A DNA stretch of 64,000 nucleotides from Trema orientale (GCA_002914845.1 JXTC01000300.1:259572-323571), one strand, 5' to 3'. Counted from the stretch's first letter, positions 23,764 to 36,116 are shown. A program made the numbers and translations. The notes: a model not told the origin generated them from the letters alone.

Positions 23764-24967
23764 TAGATGTGTCAAATAGGTTAGCACGGGCTGGCCCACC
23801 CTGTTTTATCACAGGCCTACACAGGCCAAGGATCGGCCTGTCCTAGCCCAGAGAATTCATTTGCCAGGCCGAGCCACAAATGCAGATATTCGGTCCCAGC
23901 CTGGCCTATAAGCTTGTCTTTATTCACGCCAGAGCAGGTCATAGACTGACTTATTTTGGCCCGTAGGCTACCATATTTTTTTTTGAGAAATTTAGGTGAA
24001 TGACCAAAATTTAAAATTTGATTAAGTAAATGTCCACTTTTAAAATTTTATAGCTAAATGTCCAGGTATATATATTTTTATACTTGGTAGATACATATAT
24101 CAACCAATTTTAGATACTGTATTGAAATGCACTAGGTATATAATTTTTTATACTTGGTATATAAAATTTTACACTTGGTATATAAGCATATATACCGGAC
24201 ATTTTGCTATAATATTTGACAAAGGGACATTTACTGAAATTAGCCCAAAATTTGGTCATATTTCTATAAGCCCCTTTTTTTTTTGGGCTCTTTGATAGTG
24301 CCGTTAGCCACCTTGCATTTTTGTAGAACTTTTATTATTATTATTTTTAAATAAAAGATAAATTTACATTTTTTTCATGTATATTAAAAGATAGCTTTTT
24401 TAAAAAAAATAATATTTTGTTTTGAAAATGACATTTGAAAATAAAAATGTAACTTTATATTCTTTCAGGATAATAAATATAACCTTTTATTTAGAAATTG
24501 ACATTTGAAAAAAAAAGTAACTTTATGTTTATTTGAAAATGAAATTTAAAAAAAAGGTAACTTTATATTTTTATCTGAATAATAAATAGAAACTGATTAT
24601 TTAAGTATTTATATAAAATTATAATATATATGTAAATGAAGTTCCTATTTTGGTGGTTGTCGTGTTTTTCTTTTAGTTTTTTTAATGAATAAACCTTTAC
24701 ATCAAAAAATATATATTTTAATATATTATTAGTAATATAATTTATATGTATTTCTAATTTACATGTTACGGACCTATTCACCCTCTGGGCTAGGACAACC
24801 CACTACCTACATCAAGGTAAGACGGGCCAGCCCGCGGGTCTTGACACTTAGACCCAGCCTGGCCTATGAAAAGTCATAGGCTAGGATGGGTTGTGCCCTA
24901 TATCAGGCCGGGATAGCCCAGTGTGATGAAATTTCATGACTGGCCTGAGCCTAAATTTACAACTCTA
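23764..24967. mobile_element. Non-autonomous hAT element, copy in unit 2, with nested MITE
   Basis: Perfect 8-bp target duplication CATGACAT at 23756-23763 and 24968-24975. Termini are 'tagatgtgtcaaatagg' and, inward from the right, 'tagagttgtaaatttaggct'. Without the nested MITE it is about 0.9 kb, like its partner. The 8-bp duplication and the terminal sequence place it in the hAT superfamily. No transposase remains. Confidence 0.9.
23985..24272. mobile_element. 290-bp MITE, family M290, copy 2 (nested in hAT)
   Basis: It matches the element at 16558-16849 over its whole length. The site is a T-tract. The unit-1 hAT has the empty site ('catattcgtttttctgggctc' around 22200-22222), which fixes the boundaries of the insertion. 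Confidence 0.85.
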
Positions 24968-25323
24968 CATGACATCTGATAATTATTTTATTTAAATATA
25001 TTTTTGAAAATAAAAACTCTTTTTTAGATCACAATCAATGAGAAAATGTTATTCATGACTTTGTATTTTGACTTTTTTCGATAAACCTCCTATTTCTTTG
25101 AAAATATAGAAAAGTGCCCTGAATTTGAGTTTATTACCAAAACTTAATAATCTGACTACCTTTAAAATTTGATCATGTTAGCTATAAATTAAGGGAATGA
25201 AAATATTACCTTTAGTAAATAGTCATGTATTAAATTTAAGAAATTCCCTATACTAGTTTCCAAATAATTATATTTTGAAATGATCTAATAATTGACGTAA
25301 TAGTTATCAAACAAGTATCCATG

Positions 25324-27141
25324 TGTTGGAAAGACTTCATAAAAATAGTAGTTGGTAGTATCTTTTAAAAATTTATTTTTCTTGAAAAACAATGCAATGA
25401 AAAACAACCAGATGCATATCTATCTTATAACAACATATTAGAATATTATGTAAAAAATCATACCTTTCGTAGACCATGGATGAACAAGAGATTGTCTTCG
25501 ACAACCAATATATCTTTTGGACTATTCTTGTGTATAGTCATATAAGAGTGTAGTCTCTATATGCTATGTAGAAAAAGATTAAGCTAGTGACTGCACTTAA
25601 TTTACAAAGAATTCTAAGAATAGAAAATCAAATGTTTACTTATTTTTGTAAATTGTTTCTCTCTTGAAAAACTTATAGAATTTCAACATAGTTTCTGCCA
25701 CTTGTGAAAGAAGTGTTTAGAGTTTCCTATTTATAGAGAATAGGAAACAAGACACAAATGGGCAGTTTCCTTGTAGTGTCCCGTGCCACAATCATAATGA
25801 CTGTAGGCATGTGGCCTCCCCATTCACATTTCATTCCTTTTCTAGAATGTTTGTAATCCGATTTCACTTATAATATTTGACTATTTATAATGTCTTTTCT
25901 CTTTAACAATTAGTCAATTATTACTTTGTCAATTTTTTTTAATTTTTTAATAGTCAATTAAATATAATTAGAATAACTATCTAATTATGTCTAGATTCAT
26001 TAAACTAAATCAACAGTAGGAATATCTATTATTTTTTTTTTTTCCGAAAATGGCATATTCTAAAGAATGAAAACTAGCATGTTCGCGCTTGTCAATTTAT
26101 CTAGAAGCTGCCAAAACTAAAACAAGCCATAATCTCCCACTGTGCTTCACGCCTAGGCCCAGTGGCTGGACCAAGCATGTAGCCTATTCTGTAGTCCAAC
26201 ATGAATTCTCCAATTGCTAATTAAATTGGTCCAGTCTAGTAATAGTGTGGCCATTGACACGAGCTAGCCCAAGGATCTTATAGGACACGTACATCTGGCT
26301 CCTAAATAATCAAACAAATTTGTTAATTATTTAATTTTAGATCCATTCTACTAAAGGACTGAAATTACACTTGAACTGTCTATGACTACTTTTTAGATTA
26401 ACCTCCTACGTCACATTGATTCTTTGTTAATTATCCCCTTATATAACATCATAAAAATAAAATCATATGTTTCTTTTGATTTTTACTGATTTCTCTAATG
26501 ATCATCTGTCAATATCTTACTGACTAAATCAGAGTTGACATGCTTAGGCTTAAGATTTATGATCAAATACAGAAATCCACCAAGAGATGCTATTTTACCA
26601 AATTCTTTATTGCTATCTGTAATCATATAATTCAACAAATGTGTTTTACCAATCAACAGAGAATATTAACCTCAATTGATCTCACTTATTTGAAATCCAA
26701 ATAAGGCCATACTTGTGAATACACAATTACAACTAACTCAATATTAGGAGTAAAGCTAATCACTGCCTATGAAAGTCTTTTCCATTGACATTGTCAATAA
26801 AATTTTATTTATAATCCAGTTTGGTTTAAATTCTATTAGATCGGCTGACATAAGTTGATAAAACAAGTCGAAGTCTTTCAAAGTCTACTACAGTATAAAT
26901 AAAGTTCTCAACCTCATTTATTTTGTTGCGAATGACTATTAATTAATTATAAATAACTTGTATCTTTGTTTTTTGTGAATCTACATTGTAATCACAAAGA
27001 TACATATTTATACAATTAAATTAACCTTTATTCAAATAGCATTATGCACAAGTAATTAACTGAATAATAGTTTATTTTATTAATATGAGAATGTTTACAC
27101 AAAATAAATGCTTTTGCATGCTTCTCCTACTAATTCTAACA
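25324..27141 (-). repeat. Copia-type LTR-like sequence, minus orientation
   Basis: Read on the minus strand it starts 'tgttagaattagtaggagaa' at 27141. It has a TATA-like 'ctctataaatagg' near 25733-25720 and could end at '...ccaaca' at 25324 ('tgttggaaagacttc' on plus). I see no matching target duplication, and its last part overlaps the tandem units, so the boundary is tentative. No internal domain or partner LTR is found. Region 25.6-27.1 kb holds no gene. Confidence 0.45.
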
Positions 27142-27690
27142 ATATCTATTTAAATACCAAAAAAAAGTAGTATTAACCCAAATCTATCTTTGTAAATTTG
27201 TCATATTTCTTGACAATTTTTAAGCTCATATAAAAATCTCATATTTTAGAAATACAGTAAAAGCTATATAAATTAATATTATTTGGATTAGAAAAACTTA
27301 TTATCTTATTGAGAAGTTATTTATTTATCGATAAAGAAATATTTAATTAATTTATCAATAAATAAATATTTATTAATTTAAAAGAGTAATACGATTTTAA
27401 TATTGTACCTTATTTTCCCCTAAAATACATGTATGACTTATTGTAATAAAAATTAATTACAATCATAATTATTGTGTACATGCAAGGAAATCTAAAAGTT
27501 AATACGTAAATATATAAAAGTTAATGTATATTATTTGTATATAAATAAAATTCTAAAAGTTAATTTTCATTGTTCATTAAAAAGATACAAATGACAAATG
27601 TAGTTTTAAAATTTAATACTTTATAAGATATAATATTTCAATATGTTTCATGTATATTGAACATAATATCTAGAAATAATCATTCGTTTT
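27142..27690. other. Unassigned A+T-rich spacer
   Basis: Simple A+T-rich sequence with repeated 'aatatttattaattta' and 'ctaaaagttaat' words. No gene or element end is seen before the LTR that starts at 27691. Confidence 0.4.
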
Positions 27691-29594
27691 TGTTCGGGAT
27701 TTGACCTCGTGCTCTGATTAATTAACGAAACCTAATTAATTAATACAAAGCAGAGAATAACTTGGATTATGGTTAGATTACAAAGATTGCACAGGTGTAA
27801 GAGCTATTACAACACTGTCCACGTGTCGAAGTCCAGATGGATAGTCGATATAGAAAATGACACTTCCCTCAGCGTCCTTGCCATGTTAGTAGTTGCAGGG
27901 ATAATGTACTTACAATATAATAACAATAATAATATTGTAATAATAATAAAAACGTAAGTGTTATCACAACACTGTCACTACATATCAAAGTCCAGATAAG
28001 CAATTGTAATACGCAACAATACTTCCCACGGCGCCCTTGTACGTAGGTGGTTTCTAGGATAACAGGCTTATGAGACAATAATAATATATACGTAGGTGGT
28101 TGCTAGGATAACAGGCTTATGAGAAAATAATAATATATACGTAGGTGGTTGCTAGGATAACAGGCTTATGAGACAATAATAATATAATAATGCAATAATG
28201 ATAAAGAAGCCTGGTTGATGGAGGAGAATATGCCGATTATAGTGTCAACTAGAAGTTAATGAGATGTTAGGTAAAATATTAGTAAAAGAAAGTAATAGAA
28301 CACGAAATCCTAAACTTATGTCACAGATCAAGCACAGAGTTCGAGGAGAGTAGCTCAGTATCCATAAATCACTGAAGTGCAAATATTAAAGCCTGCATGC
28401 AAAATAATTTGTGAAACAAGTTAGAAAAATATGTGTAGAAAACCATGATGTAGTAATAATAATTAAATGATAGAAAGATAATAGAAAAGTAATTAGATAA
28501 TGAGAAAATAATATGAAAGAGAATTAATGGACCTAAAAGATGTAAGAGAACGAATATGGGCTTAGAAATACAAGAATACGAATTTGGGCCTAGAAAAAGA
28601 TACGTATAAAAAGATATGGATATCTAAAGTTATATGAAAACATGCGTATTTATACAAATACTAGAAATTTGGTGACTAAATTTATACATACATGAATATA
28701 CAAGAGTATATATGAATGGAGAACTAATGAACAAGATGTAAAAATTCATATATATGCATGAAGATAAACAAAAGTAGATCACGGAAGAGTAAAAGGACAA
28801 ATTGGGCTCATGCAAAGTGTCATGCACGAATAAAGTAATAAAATGATGATGGTGGTGATATAAGCATCTAACAAGGCCTCGGATTGACTAAGGACCAAGT
28901 GCCGAAGAGATTATAATGAGGATATACACAAAAGTATAGAATTCCTTATATGTAATTATGGTTGTGGTGTTAATAAAAGGAAGAAGTGATGATGGAGGTA
29001 GCCACGGGTAAAAGAAAAAAAAGCTAGACAAATAGAAAGAGAGGAAGGGAACGATTGGGAGAGAGAGAGAACTAGGAAAATGAGAGAATTTTGTATTGAT
29101 GAGAAAAATAAGCTAAATGAATAGCTGTCTCAAATGAAGAGGTTCTACTTCTATTTATAGGCAAAACATGCTTTGCCTTGTTTTTCAAGGGGAATGAGGT
29201 GTCTGCCTCTTATTGGCCAAACTAGCTTGATCTATAAGTACTTGACCTTCAAGAACTTGATCTACATGTACTTAGCTTGTAAGTACTTAGTGTACAACGT
29301 CTTGGACTACAATTTAGAAGCTTCTAGAATGAAGAGGTGTCAATCTCTTGTGGAAGAATTTTGTTTGTTGTCCAAGTTGATTAAGTATCTTTATAACATT
29401 TGATAGCTTCATCTTGTAGGCTAAGAGATAGTAATGTGTCAAGGCTTGAAGTCTTAACCAATGAGGTCTTGCCAAGTAAATAAGAGCTTGCCAACTCACG
29501 GTGCCAACTGAGTCCAATAAAGCTCCATTAGGTCTTGATAATTATGGATTCATGCTTTAGATTTAATTCCGAATATTAGGAAAAGTCCAAAACA
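27691..29594 (-). repeat. 3' LTR of element D
   Basis: 1904 bp, the partner of 32352-34098. It carries a 49-bp block in three tandem copies (28041, 28090, 28139) that is single in the other LTR. The (GA)-rich stretch at about 29061-29070 and 'ctatttatag' near 29151-29160 are shared by both LTRs. Confidence 0.9.
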
Positions 29595-30084
29595 TTAAGT
29601 CCTCTAAGCTATAGGGAATGGTCTTGAGCTTATAGCGAAATTGGCCATTTGCTAGAGCTCACTTATTATATATTCTCGGAAAAGCGCCGAATTCGTCTCG
29701 GCATAGAGGAAACATGGAGAACTTTTATAATAATTCCTGCAAAAGAAGACATTGTTCTTTCAAAGCTTGTGTCTTGGTAGGACTTTGTTAGATTTACAAA
29801 TGGATGCTGAAATGTAGCGTTTTTTTTTCATTTTCTTTGCAATGTCATGCAAAATAAAGAATTTGAAAATTGAATAATTAACTTGGAGCATGTAAGACAT
29901 GAATTTGCAAGTGCTAGTGCCTAGTTGATATGAATTCTCGGTATAGAATAGTATATTGATAAAATACAGGGGACATAAATGTATTTCAAAATGATTACAA
30001 TTATCGCTGCATGCATAAAATGTCAAGATGTTCTTGATAATTGAATTGGGTAAGACTTCCTTATATAACTAAACCACAAGTATG

Positions 30085-30575
30085 TATACAGAGAGTGGTC
30101 ATATATTGTTGATAGTTCTGGCGTATCATATGATTCTCGTCATATTTGTTAATAGCTCTAACCAATTGCATAATTTTTATTTTAGAGAAATTATGTTGTT
30201 CATAGCTCTGGCTTATCATATGATTCTTGTCATGTTGATAACTCTGACGTTTTTTTTTTTAGGAGAAATCATGTTTGTCGACAGCTCAGGCTTATCATAT
30301 GATTTTTGTTATATTGATAACTCGGGCATATCGTATGACTTTTTTTTTTTTTTTTGAGAAATCATGTTTGTCGATAACTTTGGTTTACAATATGATTCTT
30401 GTCATATTGACAGTTTGGGCGTATCGCATGAATTTTTTTTTGTTTTTGTTTTTTTTGTTTGTTGTTTTTCTTTTGTTTTGAAAAGTCATGTTTGTCAATA
30501 TCTCTGGCTTTTTATATGATTCTTATCATATTGGTAACTCGGGCGTATTGCATGATTTATATATATATATATATT
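30085..30575 (-). repeat. Tandem repeats in the 3' non-coding region of element D, about 90-bp unit
   Basis: The plus-strand unit runs 'gagaaatcatgtttgtcgat', 'aactctggcttatcatatga', 'ttcttgtcatattgataact' and 'cgggcgtatcgcatga', followed by a T-tract. It recurs five to six times with strong divergence and variable T-tract length. Tandem repeats between the coding region and 3' LTR are a known trait of Tat/Ogre-lineage elements. The short frames at 30082-30357 and 30275-30481 are products of this repeat. Confidence 0.8.
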
Positions 30576-30884
30576 TAAAATTAGGTAGAAATATATAACA
30601 ATCCCCAAGTGTGAGGTATATGCATCATTTTGGATTTGTAGAAAGAGAGATTACCTCTATGAGAAATGTTGATGCTGATTTTTCTCTATTCAAAATAGTT
30701 TCTTATTTCTTAGGTAGCTTCATCTGTGATTTGGGAAATGGTTGACATCTGCCCTTTATTGTTGGTCATCATGCATGATTTCACCTGTTCGGTCCTTGAT
30801 TAAATAATGCCTTCGGACCTTATAGCATTCAGAAGTAGGATGACCAATTCTGTGATGGTAAATGCAGAATCGCGGGTTGGCCAA

Positions 30885-32010
30885 TTACTCTTGTGTCGGC
30901 GGCCTGGTGTTGGGCGGACAAATTAGATCTCTATCTTCTATCCAAGCCTGAACTAGTATGTCGATTTGTTCAGGTGTGAAAGGTATTTTAGGAGGAATTG
31001 ACAGATTCTTTTTGTCTTGTTGAAGTTGTCTAACCAAGTCAACCTCTCTTTTTCGTTTAGAAAAAGATGGAGTATTCCAATTTTCGGCAGTAGATTTGTG
31101 CAATTCCACAACTTTTTCTTCTGTGTAGCTAACTCTCAGCATCAATTCAGCAAAATATGAGATGATATGGTTCTGAATATGAATCTTATACTCTACTCGC
31201 ATGCCTTTGATGCACATTCGGATGAGTTCATTCTCCGAAATGATTTCTTTGCAGTCTAAAGCTCTTTCTTTGAATCTATTCGTATAGATTGTGAGTGATT
31301 CATTTTTCTTTTGTGTTATGGTGGAGAGATTGGATAAGCTTAGCTTATATTCTGCTATAAAGAATTTGGTAGAAAATGTTGCTACCTACTCTTCCCAAGT
31401 GTCGAGGCTGCCTACTGGTAAATTAACAAATCATGAATATGCTCGATTTGTAAGAGATTTTGAAAATTCCCTTAATCGTAATTCATGGTCATCAGCATAG
31501 ATTCCAAGGTCGTCCAAAAAACTAATGACATGTTCTCTGACATTGCCTTTCTTTCCATCAAATTTCTTGAATTGAGGATTGGTGTAGTCCTTTGAATATG
31601 GCTTAGAAATGATATGCGCATGATAGGGAGGTTGGAAGTTTATTGCTACTATAATCTTGTTGGCTCTTTCTGCCTCCACTTTAAGTACATCTTGTAGTTG
31701 CTCTTTTGTAATGAAACTGTGTGGAGTTTCATTATTCGTGTCTACTGGAATTGTGACAGAAGGATTGGCAGGACTCTCTTGTGTTCCCAACATGGTGAGA
31801 TTTTGACTGCCTGATGCAAGTGAATTATTATTTTGGCTTGATGGAATAGGGATAGACGAGGTCCCCGGTCCGTTTCTTCTTTCCAACTCAGCTAACTTTC
31901 GCATTATTAGTCCTTGAGATTGCATTAAGCTTTGCAGCGTGCTTTTTATTTGGGCAAAAGTTTCTCCTTGTTAAGCCGATGTTTCAGAACTCGACTGATG
32001 TTGCTCGTTA
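30885..32010 (-). pseudogene. gag region of element D
   Basis: The minus strand encodes a Ty3/Gypsy gag-type protein region: KKFDGKKGNVREHVISFLDD, then LREFSKSLTNRAYS, and further downstream an IPPKIPFTPEQIDILVQAW segment and a positively charged stretch. The gag protein of these elements forms the particle. No zinc knuckle is seen. It is a fossil with a few breaks. Confidence 0.75.
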
Positions 32011-32328
32011 GCCATTAGAAAGAATGAGATGGAAAATGGGAGAAAAATAGAAAGATATATGAGGGTAGAAAAGAAAGAGAGTGGAATTTAATAAAGAGAA
32101 ATTAAAAGAGAAAGAGGTGTAGTGTTTGGGAATTTTAAGAAGTGAAACAAGTAGAATTTTTGCAGAGTTGTAGTATATGAAATAGAATTATGAGAATTGA
32201 AGGTGGCAGAATTTTGACAGAGTTTCGATATTTGAAACATAATTTTTGACAAGTGAAATTAGCAGAGTGACGAGATGCACTTGCGAATCTAGGGAAGTCT
32301 AGGGAAAACGTAGTTTCCCTGATGCTAC

Positions 32329-32346
32329 TCCCCAGTGGAGTCGCCT
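32329..32346 (-). promoter_or_regulatory. Primer-binding site of element D, tRNA-Arg type
   Basis: The minus strand reads GGCGACTCCACTGGGGA a few bases inside the 5' LTR end at 32352. Its similarity to the Ogre/Tat primer site supports the lineage call made from gag. Confidence 0.8.
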
Positions 32347-32351
32347 TTTAA

Positions 32352-34098
32352 TGTTCAGGATTTGACCTCATGCTCTGATTAATTAACGGGACCTGTGATT
32401 AATTAAAATAAAGCAGAGAATAACTGGTATTATGGTTAGATTACAAAGAGTACAAAGGTGTAAGAGCTATCATAACACTGTCTACGTGTCGAAGTCCTGA
32501 TGGGCAGTCGATATAGAGAATGACACTTCCCACAGTGTCCTTGCCACATTAGCGGTTGCAAGGATAATGTACTTACAATATAATAACAATAATAATGTCG
32601 TAATAATAATAAAGATGTAAGTGTTATTATAACACTGTCACTATATATCGAAGTACCGATAGGCGATTGTAATACACAATAACACTTCCCACGGTGCCTT
32701 TGTACGTAGGTGGTTACTAGGATAACAAGCTTACGAGACAATAATAATATAATAATGCAATAATGATAAAGAAGTCTAGTTGATAGAGGCAAATAAACCG
32801 ACCATAGTGTCAACTAGAAGTCAATGAGAGGTTAGGTAAAATATTAGTAAAAGATAGTGATAGAACATGAAATCCCAAACTTGTGCCACAGATCAAGCAC
32901 AGAGTTCGAGAAGAGTAGTTCGGTACCCATAAATCACTGAAGTGCGAATATTAAAGCCTGCATGCAAAATAATTTGTGAAACAAGTTAGAAAAATAAGTA
33001 TAGAAAAAGATGGTATAGTAATAATAATTAAGTGATTGAAAGATAATAGAAAACTAATTAGATAATGAAAAAATAATACGAAAAAGAATTAATGGATCTA
33101 AAAGATGTAAGAGAACGAACATGGGCCTAGAAATACATAAATATGAATTTGAGCCTAGAAAAGGATATGTATAAAAAGGTGTGGATATCTAAAGTTATAT
33201 GAAAATATGCGTATAAAAACTAGAAACTTGGTGACTAAATTAATACATGCATGAACATACAAGAGTATATATGAATGGAGAACTAATGAACAAGATGTAA
33301 AAATACGTATATATGGTGTCATGCACAGATAAAGTAATAAAATGATGATGGTGGTGATATAAGAATCTAACAAGGCCTCGGATTGACTAAGAACCAAGTG
33401 CCGAAGAGATTATAATGAGGATATACACAAAAGTATGGGATTCCTTATATGTAATTGTGGTTGTAGTGTTAATAAAAGGAAGAAGTAAGGATGGAGGTAG
33501 CCACGGGTGAAAGACAAAAAAGCAAGATAAATAGAAAGAGAGGAAGGGAATGGTTGGGAGAGAGAGAGAACTAGAAAAATGAGAGATTTTTGTATTGATG
33601 AGAAAAATATGCTAAATGAATAGTTGTCCCAAATGAAGAGGTTCTACATCTATTTATAGGAAAAACATGCTTTGCCTTGTTTTTCAAAGGGAATGAGGTG
33701 TCAGCCTCTTATTGGCCAAACTAGGTTGATCTATAAATACTTGACCTACAAGAACTTGATCTACATGTACTTAGCTTGTAAGTACTTAGTGTGCAAGGTC
33801 TTGGACTACAATTTAGAAGCTTCTGGAATGAAGAGGTGTCAATCTCTTGTGGATGAATTTCGTTTGTTGTCCAATTTGATGAAGTATCTTCATAGCATTG
33901 GATAGCTTCATCTTGTAGGCTAAGAGATAGTAAAGTGTCAAGGCTTGAAGTCTTAACCAATGAGGTCTTGCCAAGTACACAGGGGCTTGCCAACTCATGG
34001 TGCCAATTAGTCCAATAAAGCTCCATTAGGTCTTGATAATTATGAGTACTAATTCATGCTTTAGGTTTAATTCCAAAAATTAGGAAAACCCCAAAACA
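32352..34098 (-). repeat. 5' LTR of element D
   Basis: 1747 bp, the partner of 27691-29594, with matching termini 'tgttcaggatttgacctc' and 'ccccaaaaca' on the plus strand. Short frames on both strands around 33672-34026 lie in this LTR and have mirror copies in the other LTR. Confidence 0.9.
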
Positions 34099-34558
34099 GT
34101 TTTACTTTTAGAATCCAAATTATTATAAATAGATTCCAAATCATATACTGAATATGTTGTGTATGTTACAAAAATTAGAGATGAGACCGAGTCTAATTTA
34201 AATATAATAAATAAATAAATAACTTTAGATAATGCATTTTGAAAATGAACATAATTAAGAAAATATAAGTTATCTAGAAACAAACAAATTAATATCATTA
34301 ATGTTTATGTGTTATTTCTTTTATGTATTTATCAATTATTAATTTATATATTTGATCGGTCCTAAAGGAACTACAAAAAAACTATTATCTTACTTATTTA
34401 GTGAGAATATCAATTTAGTATATTAGCCCAAGTTGGGACTGAAAGATTCTATTATTTAACAAAGGTAATTAATTTATAAAACATTCATTTATCGATGCTT
34501 TACTTTAGTCTAATTACAAAGATTTTTGTAACAAAAAATCAAAATTCAAGGGATTTTT
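34099..34558. other. Unassigned A+T-rich spacer between elements D and E
   Basis: Plain A+T-rich sequence from the end of element D to the start of element E. No gene or repeat is recognised. Confidence 0.4.
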
Positions 34559-35171
34559 TGTTGATGTATGTGAATATGTGTAAACATATCTATGTAAACA
34601 TATGTGAACATATGTGTAAACAAATGCTCACCAACTAGCCATTATAGTAATAGTAAAAAGGACAGCCATAATAGCAATAGTGAAAAGGGCAGCTGTAATA
34701 GCAATAGTAAAAGGTGGTGTTCTCACTACCTTTCAAATTCTATAAATATGGGGGCTTCATTACTTGTTTTGTATCCCAGAACATGGAAGTATTTCAAGTT
34801 CTCTCTTCTAATTAAATCCTTTATTTTCTATTTGTTTCTCCTTTCAAATAGAGTAGAGTTTCCTTGTGAAAAAGGTAGTTTCAAAGAGTGGCGGTGTAAG
34901 GTATGAGTGAGAGAATACTTGTGAGAAAGTACTTGGGTGTATTGGGGTCATTGGGTAGAAAAGAGAGAAATCTATATGATTCTAGAAACTTTTTATATAG
35001 TGAAATTCTTTTCTGAGAGACAATGGTTTTTCTCCCGATTTGGAGTTTATCACATAAATTCTTATGATGTGAGATTGATTTATATTCCTGTTATTATTTC
35101 TCTATTATTCTAATATTTCTTTGAAGTGAGATCCTAGGAGCGGTGAATCTGGGTCGGTCAAATTCCCAACA
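34559..35171 (+). repeat. 5' LTR of element E
   Basis: 613 bp, with a TATA-like 'attctataaatatggggg' near 34737-34754. A 27-bp unit ('agcaatagtgaaaagggcag' plus 'ctgtaat') is repeated about 2.5 times at 34645-34715. A purine-pyrimidine-balanced region follows, up to the 'aattcccaaca' end. The frame at 34604-34906 runs through the repeats and is not a gene. Confidence 0.88.
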
Positions 35172-35315
35172 AGTGGTATCAAAGTGGGGTTCTTCAGTGC
35201 ACTATAGATTAGTGTTAGTCTAAGAAATTCTGTGTAAGGAGGCTGTGCTCAAATGGGAGCATTTGAACCCTTTAATCTTTTTTGAAAATTTTTTTAGCAG
35301 TTTTTCAAACTAGAA

Positions 35316-36116
35316 GTGCGAAGCGAGATGTCAGAAAAAAAGATTTCAATTCCGGTTAGAGCTGATGTGGAGAAATTCGATAGGAACATCAATTTTGGCT
35401 TGTGGAAAATACAATTGTACAAGGTTTTGAAAGATAGAGAGACTTACAAGGGCAAAGATTCTGAGAAATCAAGTATGAGCGATGAAGACTGGAATGATCC
35501 GGATGAAAGAGCTACAAGTGCGATACATATGTGTCTGGCCAAAAATGTCCTTGCAAATGTGCTTGGAATAACGATGACCAAAGATCTCTAGGGAAATCTT
35601 GGAGAATTATATCAGGTGAAAGGTGTCTCAAATCGAGTGCACCTGAAAGAGCAGTTTCATACACTGCGTATGAATGAAGGTACAAAAATTTCTAATCGTC
35701 TTAGTATCTTGAATGGTATCGTTTCTGAACTAGAGGCTATTGGCTTGAAGATTGAAGATGAAGATAGGGCATTACGACTCATCTGGTCTCTTCCACCTTC
35801 CTATAAGCATATGAAACCTATTTTGGTGCATGGGAAGGAGACTATAGTTTTTTCTGAAGTCACAAGTAAAATTTTATCTGAAGAAAGTAGGCTGACAGGT
35901 GGTGGAAGTAATATTCCATATGAAGGTTCAGCATTAGCAATCATCACTGTAAAGAAAAACTCCGTAAAAATGAGTGTAATCTGCTGGGGGTGTGGACAAT
36001 CTGGGTACCTGAAAAGAAATTATCAAAAAGGTGAAGCGGGTTCGGCTATAAGCTCCAAATCTAGTGATGCTGCTAATATTGTCTCTTATGATAGAGACAA
36101 TGATCTCATCCTTTGA
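35316..36116 (+). pseudogene. gag region of Copia element E
   Basis: The region encodes two gag-type pieces: KFDRNINFGLWKIQLYKVLK near the start and FHTLRMNEGTKISNRL with LEAIGLKIEDEDRALRLIWS in the middle. A C-terminal CxxC-type knuckle follows (CWGCGQSGYLKRN). This is the usual order of a plant Copia gag (retrotransposon gag/UBN2-like). It is a fossil and is not linked to any downstream pol region. Confidence 0.8.

Larger units (their letters stand above)
23583..25605 (+). repeat. Tandem duplication, unit 2 (about 2.0 kb)
   Basis: This is the direct repeat of unit 1, starting 'gaacaaatctcaggaattgt' and ending 'gtgactgcacttaatt' near 25605. It is longer than unit 1 mainly because a 290-bp MITE sits inside its hAT element. 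Confidence 0.85.
27691..34098 (-). mobile_element. Tat/Ogre-like Ty3/Gypsy element D, gag only, ends intact
   Basis: The element has two LTRs (27691-29594 and 32352-34098), each bounded by TG...CA, and a 5-bp target duplication GTTTT at 27686-27690 and 34099-34103. Next to the 5' LTR (high-coordinate side) the minus strand reads GGCGACTCCACTGGGGA, the tRNA-Arg-type primer site used by Tat/Ogre elements. The internal region (2.76 kb) holds only a gag-like region at about 30.9-32.0 kb with a PQFKKFDGKKGNVREHVI and LREFSKSLTNRAYS signature, then a tandem-repeat 3' region. No protease, RT or integrase is recognised, so it depends on other elements. Its ends look whole; the gag region has a few breaks. 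By eye the LTRs differ at around one base in ten, so it is not recent. Confidence 0.9.

Noticed and set aside
30082-30481. Hydrophobic short frames that look like membrane proteins
   Set aside because: They are translations of the tandem repeats and T-tracts in the 3' region of element D.
32436-32813. 125-codon minus-strand frame with hydrophobic character
   Set aside because: It lies in the 5' LTR of element D and is not kept in the other LTR.
34604-34906. 100-codon frame rich in Asn, Ser and Lys (and a similar one at 36484-36849)
   Set aside because: Both read through the 27-bp repeat and TATA region of the Copia E LTRs.
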